From: JAJKIP01 sp040509055 | GTDB taxonomy: Bacteria > Bacteroidota > Bacteroidia > Chitinophagales > Chitinophagaceae | Direction of reading: 5' to 3' | NCBI GenBank assembly: GCA_040509055.1 | Contig: JBEVLT010000082.1 | Location: forward strand, 1 to 13,206 | DNA length: 13,206 nucleotides | Shown: positions 7,230 through 13,206 of the stretch, piece by piece | Numbering within the stretch: position 1 is the stretch's first letter | Layout: each line of letters begins with the position of its first letter | The notes under the pieces: model-generated | Seen by the model: only the letters and a program-made list of their open reading frames with translations | Databases searched by the model: none | Told to the model about the DNA's origin: nothing | Translations under genes and position numbers: made by a program

Positions 7230-7739
7230 TTAAGCGATTTCAGTAATGCCGTTTCGTTTGAATAGCTTCAGCCAGCGTTCAGCCTTTTGCAGCCGCGAAG
7301 CCAGTTGCTTCAGGCCATTCCTGTCCTGGTCGAAAAAAACGAACCTGCCTACAAGCTTATTCTCTGCTGAAAACAGCAGCAACGATATGCTGGTCAGCAA
7401 TTTTTCAAACGGTTCGCGGTTTCTGCCGCGGTGTACGGTTTCCGTAGTTTGCTTCTCCAGTTTGCAGCAGGCGATGTCGGGAAGCGGCAGGATGGCAATA
7501 CCGTCAACGGTGTTTTCAAGGTCGGCCATCACGAGCACCCGCTTTAGTTTGTCCAGCCCGATAAACCGGTTATCCACCAGGTCGCAGTGCGAAAAGTCGG
7601 CGGCCGTCAGCCCGGGCAGGCGGGCTACATGCAATGCCCGGTGTTTCTTCGCTGTGCTTTTTTTCCGGGCCACCTGCAGCAGCAGTATGTACAATAAAAT
7701 AGCAGAACTTACTGCCAGTAATACAATCGTGTTATTCAT
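7230..7739 (-). CDS. Membrane-anchored hypothetical protein upstream of the antiporter
   Basis: I do not recognise this 169-residue protein. Residues 3-23 (NTIVLLAVSSAILLYILLLQV) make one transmembrane helix, followed by a basic stretch (ARKKSTAKKHR), so the remainder is predicted to be cytoplasmic. The soluble part has a repeated hydrophobic/charged pattern (RFIGLDKLKRVLVMADLE, ISLLLFSAENKLVGRFVFFDQDR) that suggests an alpha/beta fold without clear catalytic motifs. Two adjacent cysteines lie in DIACCKLEK. The ATG at 7739 is the natural start, and the gene ends 10 bp before the antiporter ATG, so the pair is very probably co-transcribed. It may be an accessory to the antiporter, but only the spacing supports that. 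Coding is likely because the frame is long, starts with an anchor and fits the operon. Confidence 0.7.
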   Translation of the reverse strand: MNNTIVLLAVSSAILLYILLLQVARKKSTAKKHRALHVARLPGLTAADFSHCDLVDNRFIGLDKLKRVLVMADLENTVDGIAILPLPDIACCKLEKQTTETVHRGRNREPFEKLLTSISLLLFSAENKLVGRFVFFDQDRNGLKQLASRLQKAERWLKLFKRNGITEIA

Positions 7740-7758
7740 AAACCTGCGTTTAAGAACA

Positions 7759-7780
7759 GCCTGCAGGCGGTCGCGCCGCC
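7759..7780. repeat. Overlapping GC-rich inverted repeats in a gene gap
   Basis: The 84-bp gap between the small secreted protein and the membrane-anchored hypothetical contains a perfect palindrome GCCTGCAGGC (7759-7768), overlapping a GGCGG/CCGCC stem with a 5-nt loop (7766-7780). Read leftwards the structure is not followed by a T tract, so it is not a textbook terminator, but it could weaken read-through. Confidence 0.35.
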
Positions 7781-7823
7781 ATCACAGGTAAAATAGTTTC
7801 AGGTAAAAGATGAATAACCGGTA

Positions 7824-8183
7824 TTACCAGAAATAATAGAAGGGATAGATATGAAGCAGGTAACCGGTAAGACGATGATGATGATTGCCCTTCGCGGAGA
7901 ATACGGGGGAATTAAAGAAAACTATTTGCGGTTTACCGGTCGCAGCGTGAAATACACTACCGCTTCCGGCAGCATTATTCTTGCCGGCACATTTCGCATT
8001 CAGGATAGAAGAGGCGGCACAAAGTCCGTCGCCGGAAACGATCCCCCTTTTCTTTCCGTTTTCTTTTTTGGCAATAAGATGGGAAGACGTTTTCTGTTTG
8101 CCAGGTGTGGCGAAGGAAGGAACATGCGCCAGCATCAGTGCTGCAAAAACAAAAGCGCTTATTATATAATATTTCCTTCGCAT
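7824..8183 (-). CDS. Small predicted secreted protein, unknown function
   Basis: I do not recognise this 119-residue protein. A basic start (MRRK), a hydrophobic core (YYIISAFVFAALMLAHV) and a PSFA cleavage site around residue 25 make a convincing signal peptide. The mature part is small, basic and low in predicted structure. It has two cysteines about ten residues apart (GLCAASSILNAKC) that could form a disulphide, three consecutive histidines (GNHHHRL) and an aromatic tail (YPFYYFW). The ATG at 8183 is supported by a TATCTTTG element 8 nt upstream. It lies 65 bp after the efflux transporter gene in the same direction but probably has its own promoter. Coding status rests on the signal peptide and promoter, so the call is moderate; the frame could be spurious beyond that. 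Confidence 0.55.
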   Translation of the reverse strand: MRRKYYIISAFVFAALMLAHVPSFATPGKQKTSSHLIAKKENGKKRGIVSGDGLCAASSILNAKCAGKNNAAGSGSVFHAATGKPQIVFFNSPVFSAKGNHHHRLTGYLLHIYPFYYFW

Positions 8184-8191
8184 GATCGCGG

Positions 8192-8199
8192 CAAAGATA
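8192..8199 (-). promoter_or_regulatory. Likely -7 element before the small secreted protein
   Basis: The minus strand reads TATCTTTG, a full match to TAnnTTTG, ending 8 nt before the ATG at 8183. No clear TTTG is found 19 bp further up. It would give a leader of only a few nucleotides and separate this gene from the efflux operon upstream. Confidence 0.45.
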
Positions 8200-8248
8200 A
8201 CCCCAAAAATGCTAAGAAATCTTTAAGGAATGAAGGCAGGAATACACA

Positions 8249-9832
8249 TCAGTGCACATTGCTCATATCCAGCTTTTCACTTTGATCTTTCTTTTTCCGC
8301 ACCAGTAGTACAACAGGTATGCAGATCAGGAACAATAGCCCGATGTAGAGGAATACATCCATGTACGAGAGTACGGCTGCCTGCTTGGTTACTGCAAAGT
8401 CCAGCGCCTTATAAGATTTTTGCAGGGCGGTATTGGCCGCATCGCCTTTTGCAATAAATCCCTGCTGCATGCCAACGATCCTGTTTTGCACCACCGGGTT
8501 GGTCACATCCAGGTGAGCCACCAGGTTGGCACGGTGCTGCATATTCTGGTGAGCCATGAACGTGGTGATGGCTGCTATGCCAAACGAACCGCCCAGCTGC
8601 CGCATCATACCGGTAAAAGCAGCCCCGTCACCAATTGCCCGCCCTTTGAGCGTACTGAGCGATAATGCAGTGACCGGTATAAACAGCAGGCCCAGCCCTA
8701 CCCCCCGCATGATCAGCATCCAGAAAAAAGCAGGCTTGCCGGTGTCCGGCGTCAATATCTTATAACCCCAGAAGCAGAATACAAAAAAGATCAGCATGCC
8801 CGCCGCTACCAGGTATTGCTGGGGTATGCCTTTCTGCATCAGTTTCGCGATCAGCGGCATCATGACGGCCGTCATCAACGCGGCCGGCACCAGCAGCAGG
8901 CCAGCCTGTGTAGCCGTCCAGCCCAGCGTGGCCTGTACATACAGCGGTATGATGAACGTGGAACCGTACAACCCGAATCCCATAATGAAAGAAAGGATCG
9001 TTCCCATCCGCAGGTTGCCGTTCTTCAACACCCGCAGCTGTACTACAGGATTGCGGAACGTAAGCTCCCGCCAGATAAAGAAGAAGGCGCCGAGGATGGC
9101 CGTAGCGGTAAAGAAAGTGATCGTGCTGCTGTTGAACCAGTCGTCTTCCTGTCCTTTTTCGAGAATATATTGCAGGGAACCCACAAAAACAGCCAGCAGC
9201 CCGATACCCAACCAGTCAATATCCCTCGTGCTGCTTTTCTCTGCATATTTCGGGCTTCTGACAAACTGCAGCGTGAGCAGGGTAGCAATAATACCCAGTG
9301 GTATGTTGATGTAAAAGATCATTTCCCATCCGGCATGATCGGTGATGAAACCGCCAAGGGGCGGCCCCAGCGTAGGGCCTACGATCACACCCAGTCCATA
9401 GATGGCCTGCGCCATGCCTCTTTTTTCAGGCGGGTAGCTCTCCGTGATGATGGTTTGCGATGTCACCAGCAGGGCGCCGCCGCCAACACCCTGTAAAAAG
9501 CGGAAGATGATCAGCTCGTTGATTCCCGTCGCCTGCCCGCACAGGAAAGAACAAATGGTAAATAAAATGATGGATGCGGCGAAATAGTTACGCCGTCCAA
9601 ACTGGACTGCCAGCCAGCTGGTCATGGGGATGATGATGACGTTGCCGATGGCATAAGCGGTTACCACCCATCCTACTTCGCTGGTGGTGGCACCGAGATT
9701 GCCCTTCATATCGTTCAGCGCCACATTCACAATTGTCGTATCCACGATCTCGAGCAGCGCACACACGATCGCCGTCAGGGTAATGATCACCCGCCGCGAC
9801 CCGTATTCTACCAATGAACTTGCCTGTACCAT
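8249..9832 (-). CDS. emrB: DHA2-family (EmrB/QacA) drug:H+ antiporter
   Basis: This inner-membrane major facilitator of 527 residues pumps toxic compounds using the proton gradient. The length and hydrophobic pattern fit the 14-helix DHA2 family. Visible signatures are IVDTTIVNVALNDM (29-42, family motif D1), RFLQGVGGGALL (111-122, motif B with its arginine), and GPTLGPPLGG (152-161, antiporter motif C) flanked by YPPEKRGMAQA. Helix loops such as INIPLG (176-181) are typical of EmrB. A cytoplasmic basic tail ends the protein (VRKKKDQSEKL). It follows the EmrA-like adaptor and TolC-like genes, giving the full three-part pump, with substrate expelled across both membranes. The start at 9832 is the ATG closest to the first helix. 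The gap of 227 bp from the adaptor gene is unusually wide. The substrate cannot be read from sequence. Confidence 0.93.
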   Translation of the reverse strand: MVQASSLVEYGSRRVIITLTAIVCALLEIVDTTIVNVALNDMKGNLGATTSEVGWVVTAYAIGNVIIIPMTSWLAVQFGRRNYFAASIILFTICSFLCGQATGINELIIFRFLQGVGGGALLVTSQTIITESYPPEKRGMAQAIYGLGVIVGPTLGPPLGGFITDHAGWEMIFYINIPLGIIATLLTLQFVRSPKYAEKSSTRDIDWLGIGLLAVFVGSLQYILEKGQEDDWFNSSTITFFTATAILGAFFFIWRELTFRNPVVQLRVLKNGNLRMGTILSFIMGFGLYGSTFIIPLYVQATLGWTATQAGLLLVPAALMTAVMMPLIAKLMQKGIPQQYLVAAGMLIFFVFCFWGYKILTPDTGKPAFFWMLIMRGVGLGLLFIPVTALSLSTLKGRAIGDGAAFTGMMRQLGGSFGIAAITTFMAHQNMQHRANLVAHLDVTNPVVQNRIVGMQQGFIAKGDAANTALQKSYKALDFAVTKQAAVLSYMDVFLYIGLLFLICIPVVLLVRKKKDQSEKLDMSNVH

Positions 9833-10059
9833 AATTGTTCGATATTGGAGGCTTTAATCAGTTAGCGGTTTGATGTCCGATATTTCGCAAGGTCATCTAA
9901 TCACATACCTTCCAAAGGTCAGCACATCAAATCCAAACCTTACATCCTGACATTGCCGGATGTTCGGCATGCAGAAGGCTTCCCAATAAATCAGCCATTC
10001 CGCATGACACGACCTTAAACCCTGCCTGCCTGCCGGCAGGCTCTTAAACTTTTTAATTC
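9833..10059. other. Non-coding spacer between the emrA and emrB genes
   Basis: No convincing gene lies in these 227 bp. It holds an 8-bp inverted repeat TTTGATGT/ACATCAAA (9869-9876 and 9924-9931), a short stem TGCCG/CGGCA (9954-9958, 9965-9969), and a CCTG tandem run ending in a 14-bp palindrome near 10028-10041. I found no TAnnTTTG element on the minus strand, so a separate emrB promoter is not supported. Confidence 0.6.
10028..10041. repeat. Perfect 14-bp palindrome preceded by CCTG tandem units
   Basis: GCCTGCCGGCAGGC is its own reverse complement. The bases just before it (10021-10032) are three CCTG units. I recall palindromes of this CCTGCCGGCAGG type recurring between genes in Bacteroidota genomes, which would make it a dispersed repeat, but only one copy is in this window. 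With no loop it is a poor terminator, and no T tract follows on the minus strand. Confidence 0.6.
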
Positions 10060-11169
10060 TTAATCCAGATGCACATCTACCAGCACATTCATGCCGGGGC
10101 GCAGCTTTTTCACCAGCGTATCTTTCGGGTCAAACTCGATCCGCACCGGCAGGCGCTGTACCACTTTTACGAAGTTGCCGCTGGCATTATCGGGCGGCAG
10201 CAGGGCGAACGTAGAACCGGTAGCAGGTGAAAACGATGCTACTTTGGCCTCGAATTCATGACCGGGATATGCATCGGCATGCACGCTCACTTTCTGACCG
10301 GCCACCATCTTGTTCAGCTGCGTTTCCTTGAAGTTGGCGATCACCCATACCTTATCGCTGTGCACGATATTGAACAATGCCTGGCCGGCCTGTACGAACT
10401 GACCGGGCTGCACGTTTACTTTCGACACGAGTCCATCCTGCTGCGCTGTCACTACGGTATAGGAAAGGTTCAGCTTCGCAGCATCGATGTCCACCTGCTT
10501 TTGCTTAATCGCTGCGTCAGCCACACTGATCTGCGAAGCGGTAGCATTGCTTTGCACCGCTACGGCATTGGTTTGCTGCGCTGCCTGCTTTTTTTGCTCC
10601 TGCAGGATATCCAGCTGGCGTTCGGCCGTTTGTTTGGCTGCAAGCGCCTGCTCGTATTGCTGCTGGGTAACGGAATGGTCCTTGATCAGGTTGGCATAGC
10701 GCTCATAGTCCTGGGTAGCGCGCCACACGTTCACTTTCGCAGCTTCGATCTGCGCGTCCACGGTACCGACAGAGGCCTGCGAGGTGGCGATATTGGCCCT
10801 GGCGGCAGAGGTGGTTGCTCTGGCACTGTTCAGGTTGCTCTGGGCGATCTGCAGGGCGGCTTCTGCCTGCTCTACTTTGATCACGTAATCACGATCGTCG
10901 AGCACCAGCAGCGTATCGCCTTTTTTTACCCACTGGTTATCTTCCACCCGCACTTCCGTTACATAACCGCCTACCCGCGGAATAACGGGACTGATATCGG
11001 CACTCACCTGCGCATCATCGGTATCCTCGTGATGCTGGCCATGAATGTATTTGGAAATACCAAACCAGGCACCACCGATCACCAGCACAGCCAGGATGAT
11101 GATAAAAACAGGGTTTCTTTTTTTAGGAGCCGCGCTTGCTCCGTTCTGTGTTTCGTTAGTTGTTGACAT
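10060..11169 (-). CDS. emrA: EmrA/HlyD-family periplasmic adaptor of an efflux pump
   Basis: This 369-residue membrane-fusion protein bridges the EmrB-type transporter and the TolC-type channel. Residues 1-19 are cytoplasmic, and 20-38 (PVFIIILAVLVIGGAWFGI) are the single anchor. TDDAQVSADISPVIPRV and GYVTEVRVEDNQWVKKGD form the first half of the lipoyl domain (50-92), in the form typical of EmrA. A long alanine/glutamine-rich coiled coil (about 96-220, with SVTQQQYEQAL) makes the hairpin that meets the outer-membrane channel. The second lipoyl half reads DGLVSKVNVQPGQFVQAGQ. The barrel part includes VWVIANFKETQLNKM and PGHEFEAKVASFSP, and the protein ends PGMNVLVDVHLD. The ATG at 11169 lies 29 bp after the outer-membrane gene, in the same operon. 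Confidence 0.95.
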   Translation of the reverse strand: MSTTNETQNGASAAPKKRNPVFIIILAVLVIGGAWFGISKYIHGQHHEDTDDAQVSADISPVIPRVGGYVTEVRVEDNQWVKKGDTLLVLDDRDYVIKVEQAEAALQIAQSNLNSARATTSAARANIATSQASVGTVDAQIEAAKVNVWRATQDYERYANLIKDHSVTQQQYEQALAAKQTAERQLDILQEQKKQAAQQTNAVAVQSNATASQISVADAAIKQKQVDIDAAKLNLSYTVVTAQQDGLVSKVNVQPGQFVQAGQALFNIVHSDKVWVIANFKETQLNKMVAGQKVSVHADAYPGHEFEAKVASFSPATGSTFALLPPDNASGNFVKVVQRLPVRIEFDPKDTLVKKLRPGMNVLVDVHLD

Positions 11170-11198
11170 ATTCGTTCGCTTAATGAGTATTGGAATGA

Positions 11199-12518
11199 TT
11201 AATTGGTCAGCAGACCAGCAGCCTGCAAAAGGGTGTTATAGGTTACAACGGCATCGGCTTTGGCAAACAGGTAGTTCAGGCGCGCCTGCAGCTGCGCCAC
11301 ATCGGCATCCAGCAGGTCGGTGGTCGTGGCCAGGCTGTTGTCGTATTTATTTTTGGTAATGCGGTAGTTTTCTTCTGCCTGCTCTACGGCTTTGCCATAC
11401 ACTTCTATTTTTTTACGGCTGCTCAGCAGGTCCAGGTAGGTTTTGTTTACCTGCAGGCGCACCTGGTCGTTCACCAGGGCTTCCGTGGCGGTCAGCTGTC
11501 TTACCCGTGCTTCCGACTGCTGTACTTTGGCCTTTGTTTTCCAGAGCGAACCGATATCATAGGATACGCCTACACCGATGTTGACGGCATTGGTCACGGC
11601 CAGCACTTTGGGTATATCGGCGGCGATGTAACCACCGGATAATGCCAGGGAGGGATACATCTCTGCTTTGGTAGCTTTCACGCCTGTTTCAGCCGCTTTA
11701 CGCTGCAGGCCGAGCGAGGCCATGTCCTTCCGGTTGGTCAGGGCCGATTGCACATAATCCTCAAGTGCCCTGATCTCCGGTTGCCGCCCGAGCATCGCCG
11801 AGTCAGGTACCAGTTCGGTCTGGTCCGGCAGGCCAAGCATCAGGTTCATGTTCACATTGGCCAGCTGCCAGTTGTTCTGCACGTCCAGCAGGGTCAATTC
11901 TGTATTGGAGGCCTGCAGTTCGGCTTTCAGCAGGTCGTTACGCGCCAGCAAACCGTTTTTCTCCAGGTTGCTGAAATCCTTTACCCGCTGCTGCGCCTGT
12001 GCCAGGTTATCCTTTACCAGGTCTACGGCCGCTTTGGCTTTGTACAGGTTGATGTAGGCTTCGATCGTGGTACGAATCACTTCTTCCTTTTGGGTGCCGG
12101 CATCTAGCCTGGCCGCTTCAGCCAGGTACCGGGATGATTCGATACCGTATTTGATTCGCCCGCCGGTATAAACAGGCAGCGACAGGTTCAGCATGCCGTA
12201 CATAGCCTGCGATACCTTCGGGGCTTCACTGCCGGTACCGCCGCCGGTTGAATTATCCTTTGTTTTCAGATCGATATTGGCACTGTTCAGCCGCATATAC
12301 GAACCGGATATTTTGGCGTCCGGCAGCCGTCTTTCCACAGCCTCTTTCAGCGCAGCCGTGGCCTCGTCAATTTTTGCCTGGCTGCTTTTCAGCTGGTGGC
12401 TGTTTTTGACGCCCAGGTCGATCGCCTCCTGCAGGCTCAGCGGTCTTTTATCCTGCGCCTGTGCCAATGAACAGGCAAACAGCAGGGCGATGAACGGCAA
12501 TTTCAGTTTAGTCTTCAT
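11199..12518 (-). CDS. TolC-family outer-membrane efflux protein
   Basis: This is the outer-membrane channel of the pump, 439 residues, the family's usual size. A signal peptide (LPFIALLFACSLAQAQ) cleaves near residue 21. The mature protein shows the two OEP repeats: the first starts LSLQEAIDLGVKNSHQLKSSQAKI and the second begins near LEDYVQSALTNRKDM. Each combines a long helical hairpin with short strands, such as NLSLPVYTGGRIKYGIESS and VGVSYDIGSLWKTKAKV. The C-terminal helices carry YRITKNKYDNSLATTTDLLDAD, a common TolC motif region. A cysteine in LLFACS is not a good lipobox because phenylalanine occupies the -2 place, so a non-lipoprotein channel is preferred. The ATG at 12518 overlaps the end of tetR by 11 bp and the gene is 29 bp from emrA, consistent with one operon. 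Confidence 0.94.
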   Translation of the reverse strand: MKTKLKLPFIALLFACSLAQAQDKRPLSLQEAIDLGVKNSHQLKSSQAKIDEATAALKEAVERRLPDAKISGSYMRLNSANIDLKTKDNSTGGGTGSEAPKVSQAMYGMLNLSLPVYTGGRIKYGIESSRYLAEAARLDAGTQKEEVIRTTIEAYINLYKAKAAVDLVKDNLAQAQQRVKDFSNLEKNGLLARNDLLKAELQASNTELTLLDVQNNWQLANVNMNLMLGLPDQTELVPDSAMLGRQPEIRALEDYVQSALTNRKDMASLGLQRKAAETGVKATKAEMYPSLALSGGYIAADIPKVLAVTNAVNIGVGVSYDIGSLWKTKAKVQQSEARVRQLTATEALVNDQVRLQVNKTYLDLLSSRKKIEVYGKAVEQAEENYRITKNKYDNSLATTTDLLDADVAQLQARLNYLFAKADAVVTYNTLLQAAGLLTN

Positions 12519-13137
12519 GTTTCAGTATTGCTTTAAATATTCCTTTTAAATGCTGGCTCAGTTTCCGGCGGATATGCTTCTGGAATTCTTCTTCCGACAG
12601 CGACTGCAGGTTGTTGATCTCGCGATAGTAGTGCTGCGTGGTCACCAGCTGGCTCACGGTTCCTATCAGGGTCATCATCAGCAGGGGAATGTCGATATGC
12701 TTTTTGAAATCCCCTTTCTTCTGCCCTTCATGGATCAGCTTTTTGATCAGCTCCTGGTTGCGCTTTTTCAACGCCTGTATCTGTGTAGCGATCAGCCCGT
12801 TATTATTGACCATCTGCTCGCGTACCATCACGCGGTGAAAGCATTGCTGGTTCATCAGCTTTTCGATGTACTGGTCGATCAGTTGCTCCACCTTCTGCAT
12901 CGGCTCCAGGTCTTTGTTGTGGATCATCGTTTCCAGCTGCAGCTTGAAAGATTCGCTGCGGTAGCTGAACATGGCTTCCATCAGTTTTTCCTTGGATCCG
13001 AAATAGTAAGAGATCATAGCCAGGTTCACACCGGCCGCCTCGGCAATATCACGCACCGAAGTGCCTTCGAATCCCTTGCCGGCAAACAGCTTTTCGGCTG
13101 CTTCCATGATCTGTACTTTTTTTTCGCTGTATTCCAT
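12508..13137 (-). CDS. TetR-family regulator of the efflux operon
   Basis: This 209-residue repressor is the first gene of the pump operon. Residues 7-55 form the TetR DNA-binding domain: QIMEAAEKLFAGKGFEGTSV leads into the helix-turn-helix (26-46, SVRDIAEAAGVN and ISYYFGSKEKL). The remaining helices form the ligand-binding and dimer domain, which is variable and does not reveal the inducer (QLIDQYIEKLMNQQCFHRVMV, SLSEEEFQKHIRRKL). Because the gene lies inside the operon it is expected to repress, autoregulation is likely: compounds that bind it would release repression of tetR and the pump together. The ATG at 13137 lies 31 nt downstream of a strong promoter match, and two dyad repeats over that promoter are the best operator candidates. 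The stop codon lies 11 bp inside the outer-membrane gene. Confidence 0.94.
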   Translation of the reverse strand: MEYSEKKVQIMEAAEKLFAGKGFEGTSVRDIAEAAGVNLAMISYYFGSKEKLMEAMFSYRSESFKLQLETMIHNKDLEPMQKVEQLIDQYIEKLMNQQCFHRVMVREQMVNNNGLIATQIQALKKRNQELIKKLIHEGQKKGDFKKHIDIPLLMMTLIGTVSQLVTTQHYYREINNLQSLSEEEFQKHIRRKLSQHLKGIFKAILKHED

Positions 13138-13168
13138 TTGGCAATCCTCTTTTTTTAAATTCCGGGCA

Positions 13169-13199
13169 CAAAATTAAACAAATGTTTGATTTAAACAAA
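13169..13199 (-). promoter_or_regulatory. Bacteroidota-type promoter of the tetR/efflux operon
   Basis: The minus strand carries TTTG (13196-13199), exactly 19 bp, then TAATTTTG (13169-13176), which fits the Bacteroidota consensus TTTG-N19-TAnnTTTG. The -7 ends 31 nt before the tetR ATG. It is the best promoter in the window, with both elements and spacing right. Confidence 0.8.
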
Positions 13200-13206
13200 C
13201 GTTTAA
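13174..13206. promoter_or_regulatory. Tandem 14-bp dyad repeats, probable TetR operators
   Basis: TTAAACAAATGTTT (13174-13187) and TTAAACAAACGTTT (13191-13204) differ at one base and repeat every 17 bp. Each is a dyad: TTAAAC-N4-GTTTAA is perfect at 13191-13206, and TTAAAC-N4-GTTTGA at 13174-13189 has one mismatch. They cover the -33 element and spacer and abut the -7, where a bound repressor would block RNA polymerase. The second copy touches the window edge, so more repeats may follow outside. Confidence 0.7.

Noticed and set aside
10028..10041. Rho-independent terminator after the adaptor gene
   Set aside because: The palindrome has no loop and no T tract follows on the minus strand.
12450..12518. 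Lipoprotein signal in the TolC-type protein (LLFAC)
   Set aside because: Phenylalanine at -2 is a poor lipobox and a good AQAQ cleavage site follows.
1..13206. tRNA, rRNA, CRISPR array, transposase or phage genes
   Set aside because: No cloverleaf, spaced direct-repeat array, transposase motif or integrase was seen on either strand.

Overview
The window looks like chromosomal DNA of a Bacteroidota bacterium, probably a Chitinophagaceae/Sphingobacteriia-type genome of moderate GC. The grounds are the TAnnTTTG-type -7 promoter elements, the lack of Shine-Dalgarno sequences at most starts, a TonB-dependent receptor with an N-terminal CarboxypepD_reg-like domain, and a small Cys-rich protein of a type I recall from Bacteroidota (DUF6660-like, ending in a WQPP motif). 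This placement is inference from sequence style. No alignment was run. I see no tRNA, rRNA, CRISPR array, insertion sequence or phage gene.

Left part (1-3345, minus strand): an AraC-type regulator with a cysteine cluster in its sensor half, a small exported Cys-rich protein, and a TonB-dependent outer-membrane receptor that runs off the left edge. All three point the same way, which suggests a regulated uptake locus, perhaps for a metal or metal complex. Divergent from it (3503-4964, plus strand) are lpxA, the first enzyme of lipid A synthesis, and an ABC-type ATPase that overlaps the lpxA end by 20 bp. The ATPase lacks the usual Q-loop glutamine and H-loop histidine and has no permease beside it.

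Middle (4967-8183, minus strand): a large CPA2/Kef-type cation:proton antiporter with an extra membrane block and two TrkA_C (RCK_C) domains but no NAD-binding TrkA_N. A membrane-anchored hypothetical protein lies 10 bp upstream of it. Before that is a small predicted secreted protein with its own likely promoter. The antiporter and the ABC gene converge with a 2-bp gap.

Right part (8249-13137, minus strand): a tripartite multidrug-efflux operon in the order tetR, TolC-family outer-membrane factor, emrA-like adaptor, emrB-like DHA2 transporter. Its promoter at the right edge matches the Bacteroidota consensus (TTTG-N19-TAATTTTG). Two 14-bp near-identical direct repeats, each a dyad, lie over it and are probably the TetR operators. 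Substrates binding TetR would then raise expression of the whole pump. A 227-bp spacer with a GC-rich palindrome separates emrA from emrB.

Most of the window is ordinary housekeeping and efflux content. The parts most worth a second look are the tandem operator/promoter, the cysteine-bearing regulator/receptor locus, and the atypical ABC ATPase coupled to lpxA. I found no clear new defence or biosynthetic system.
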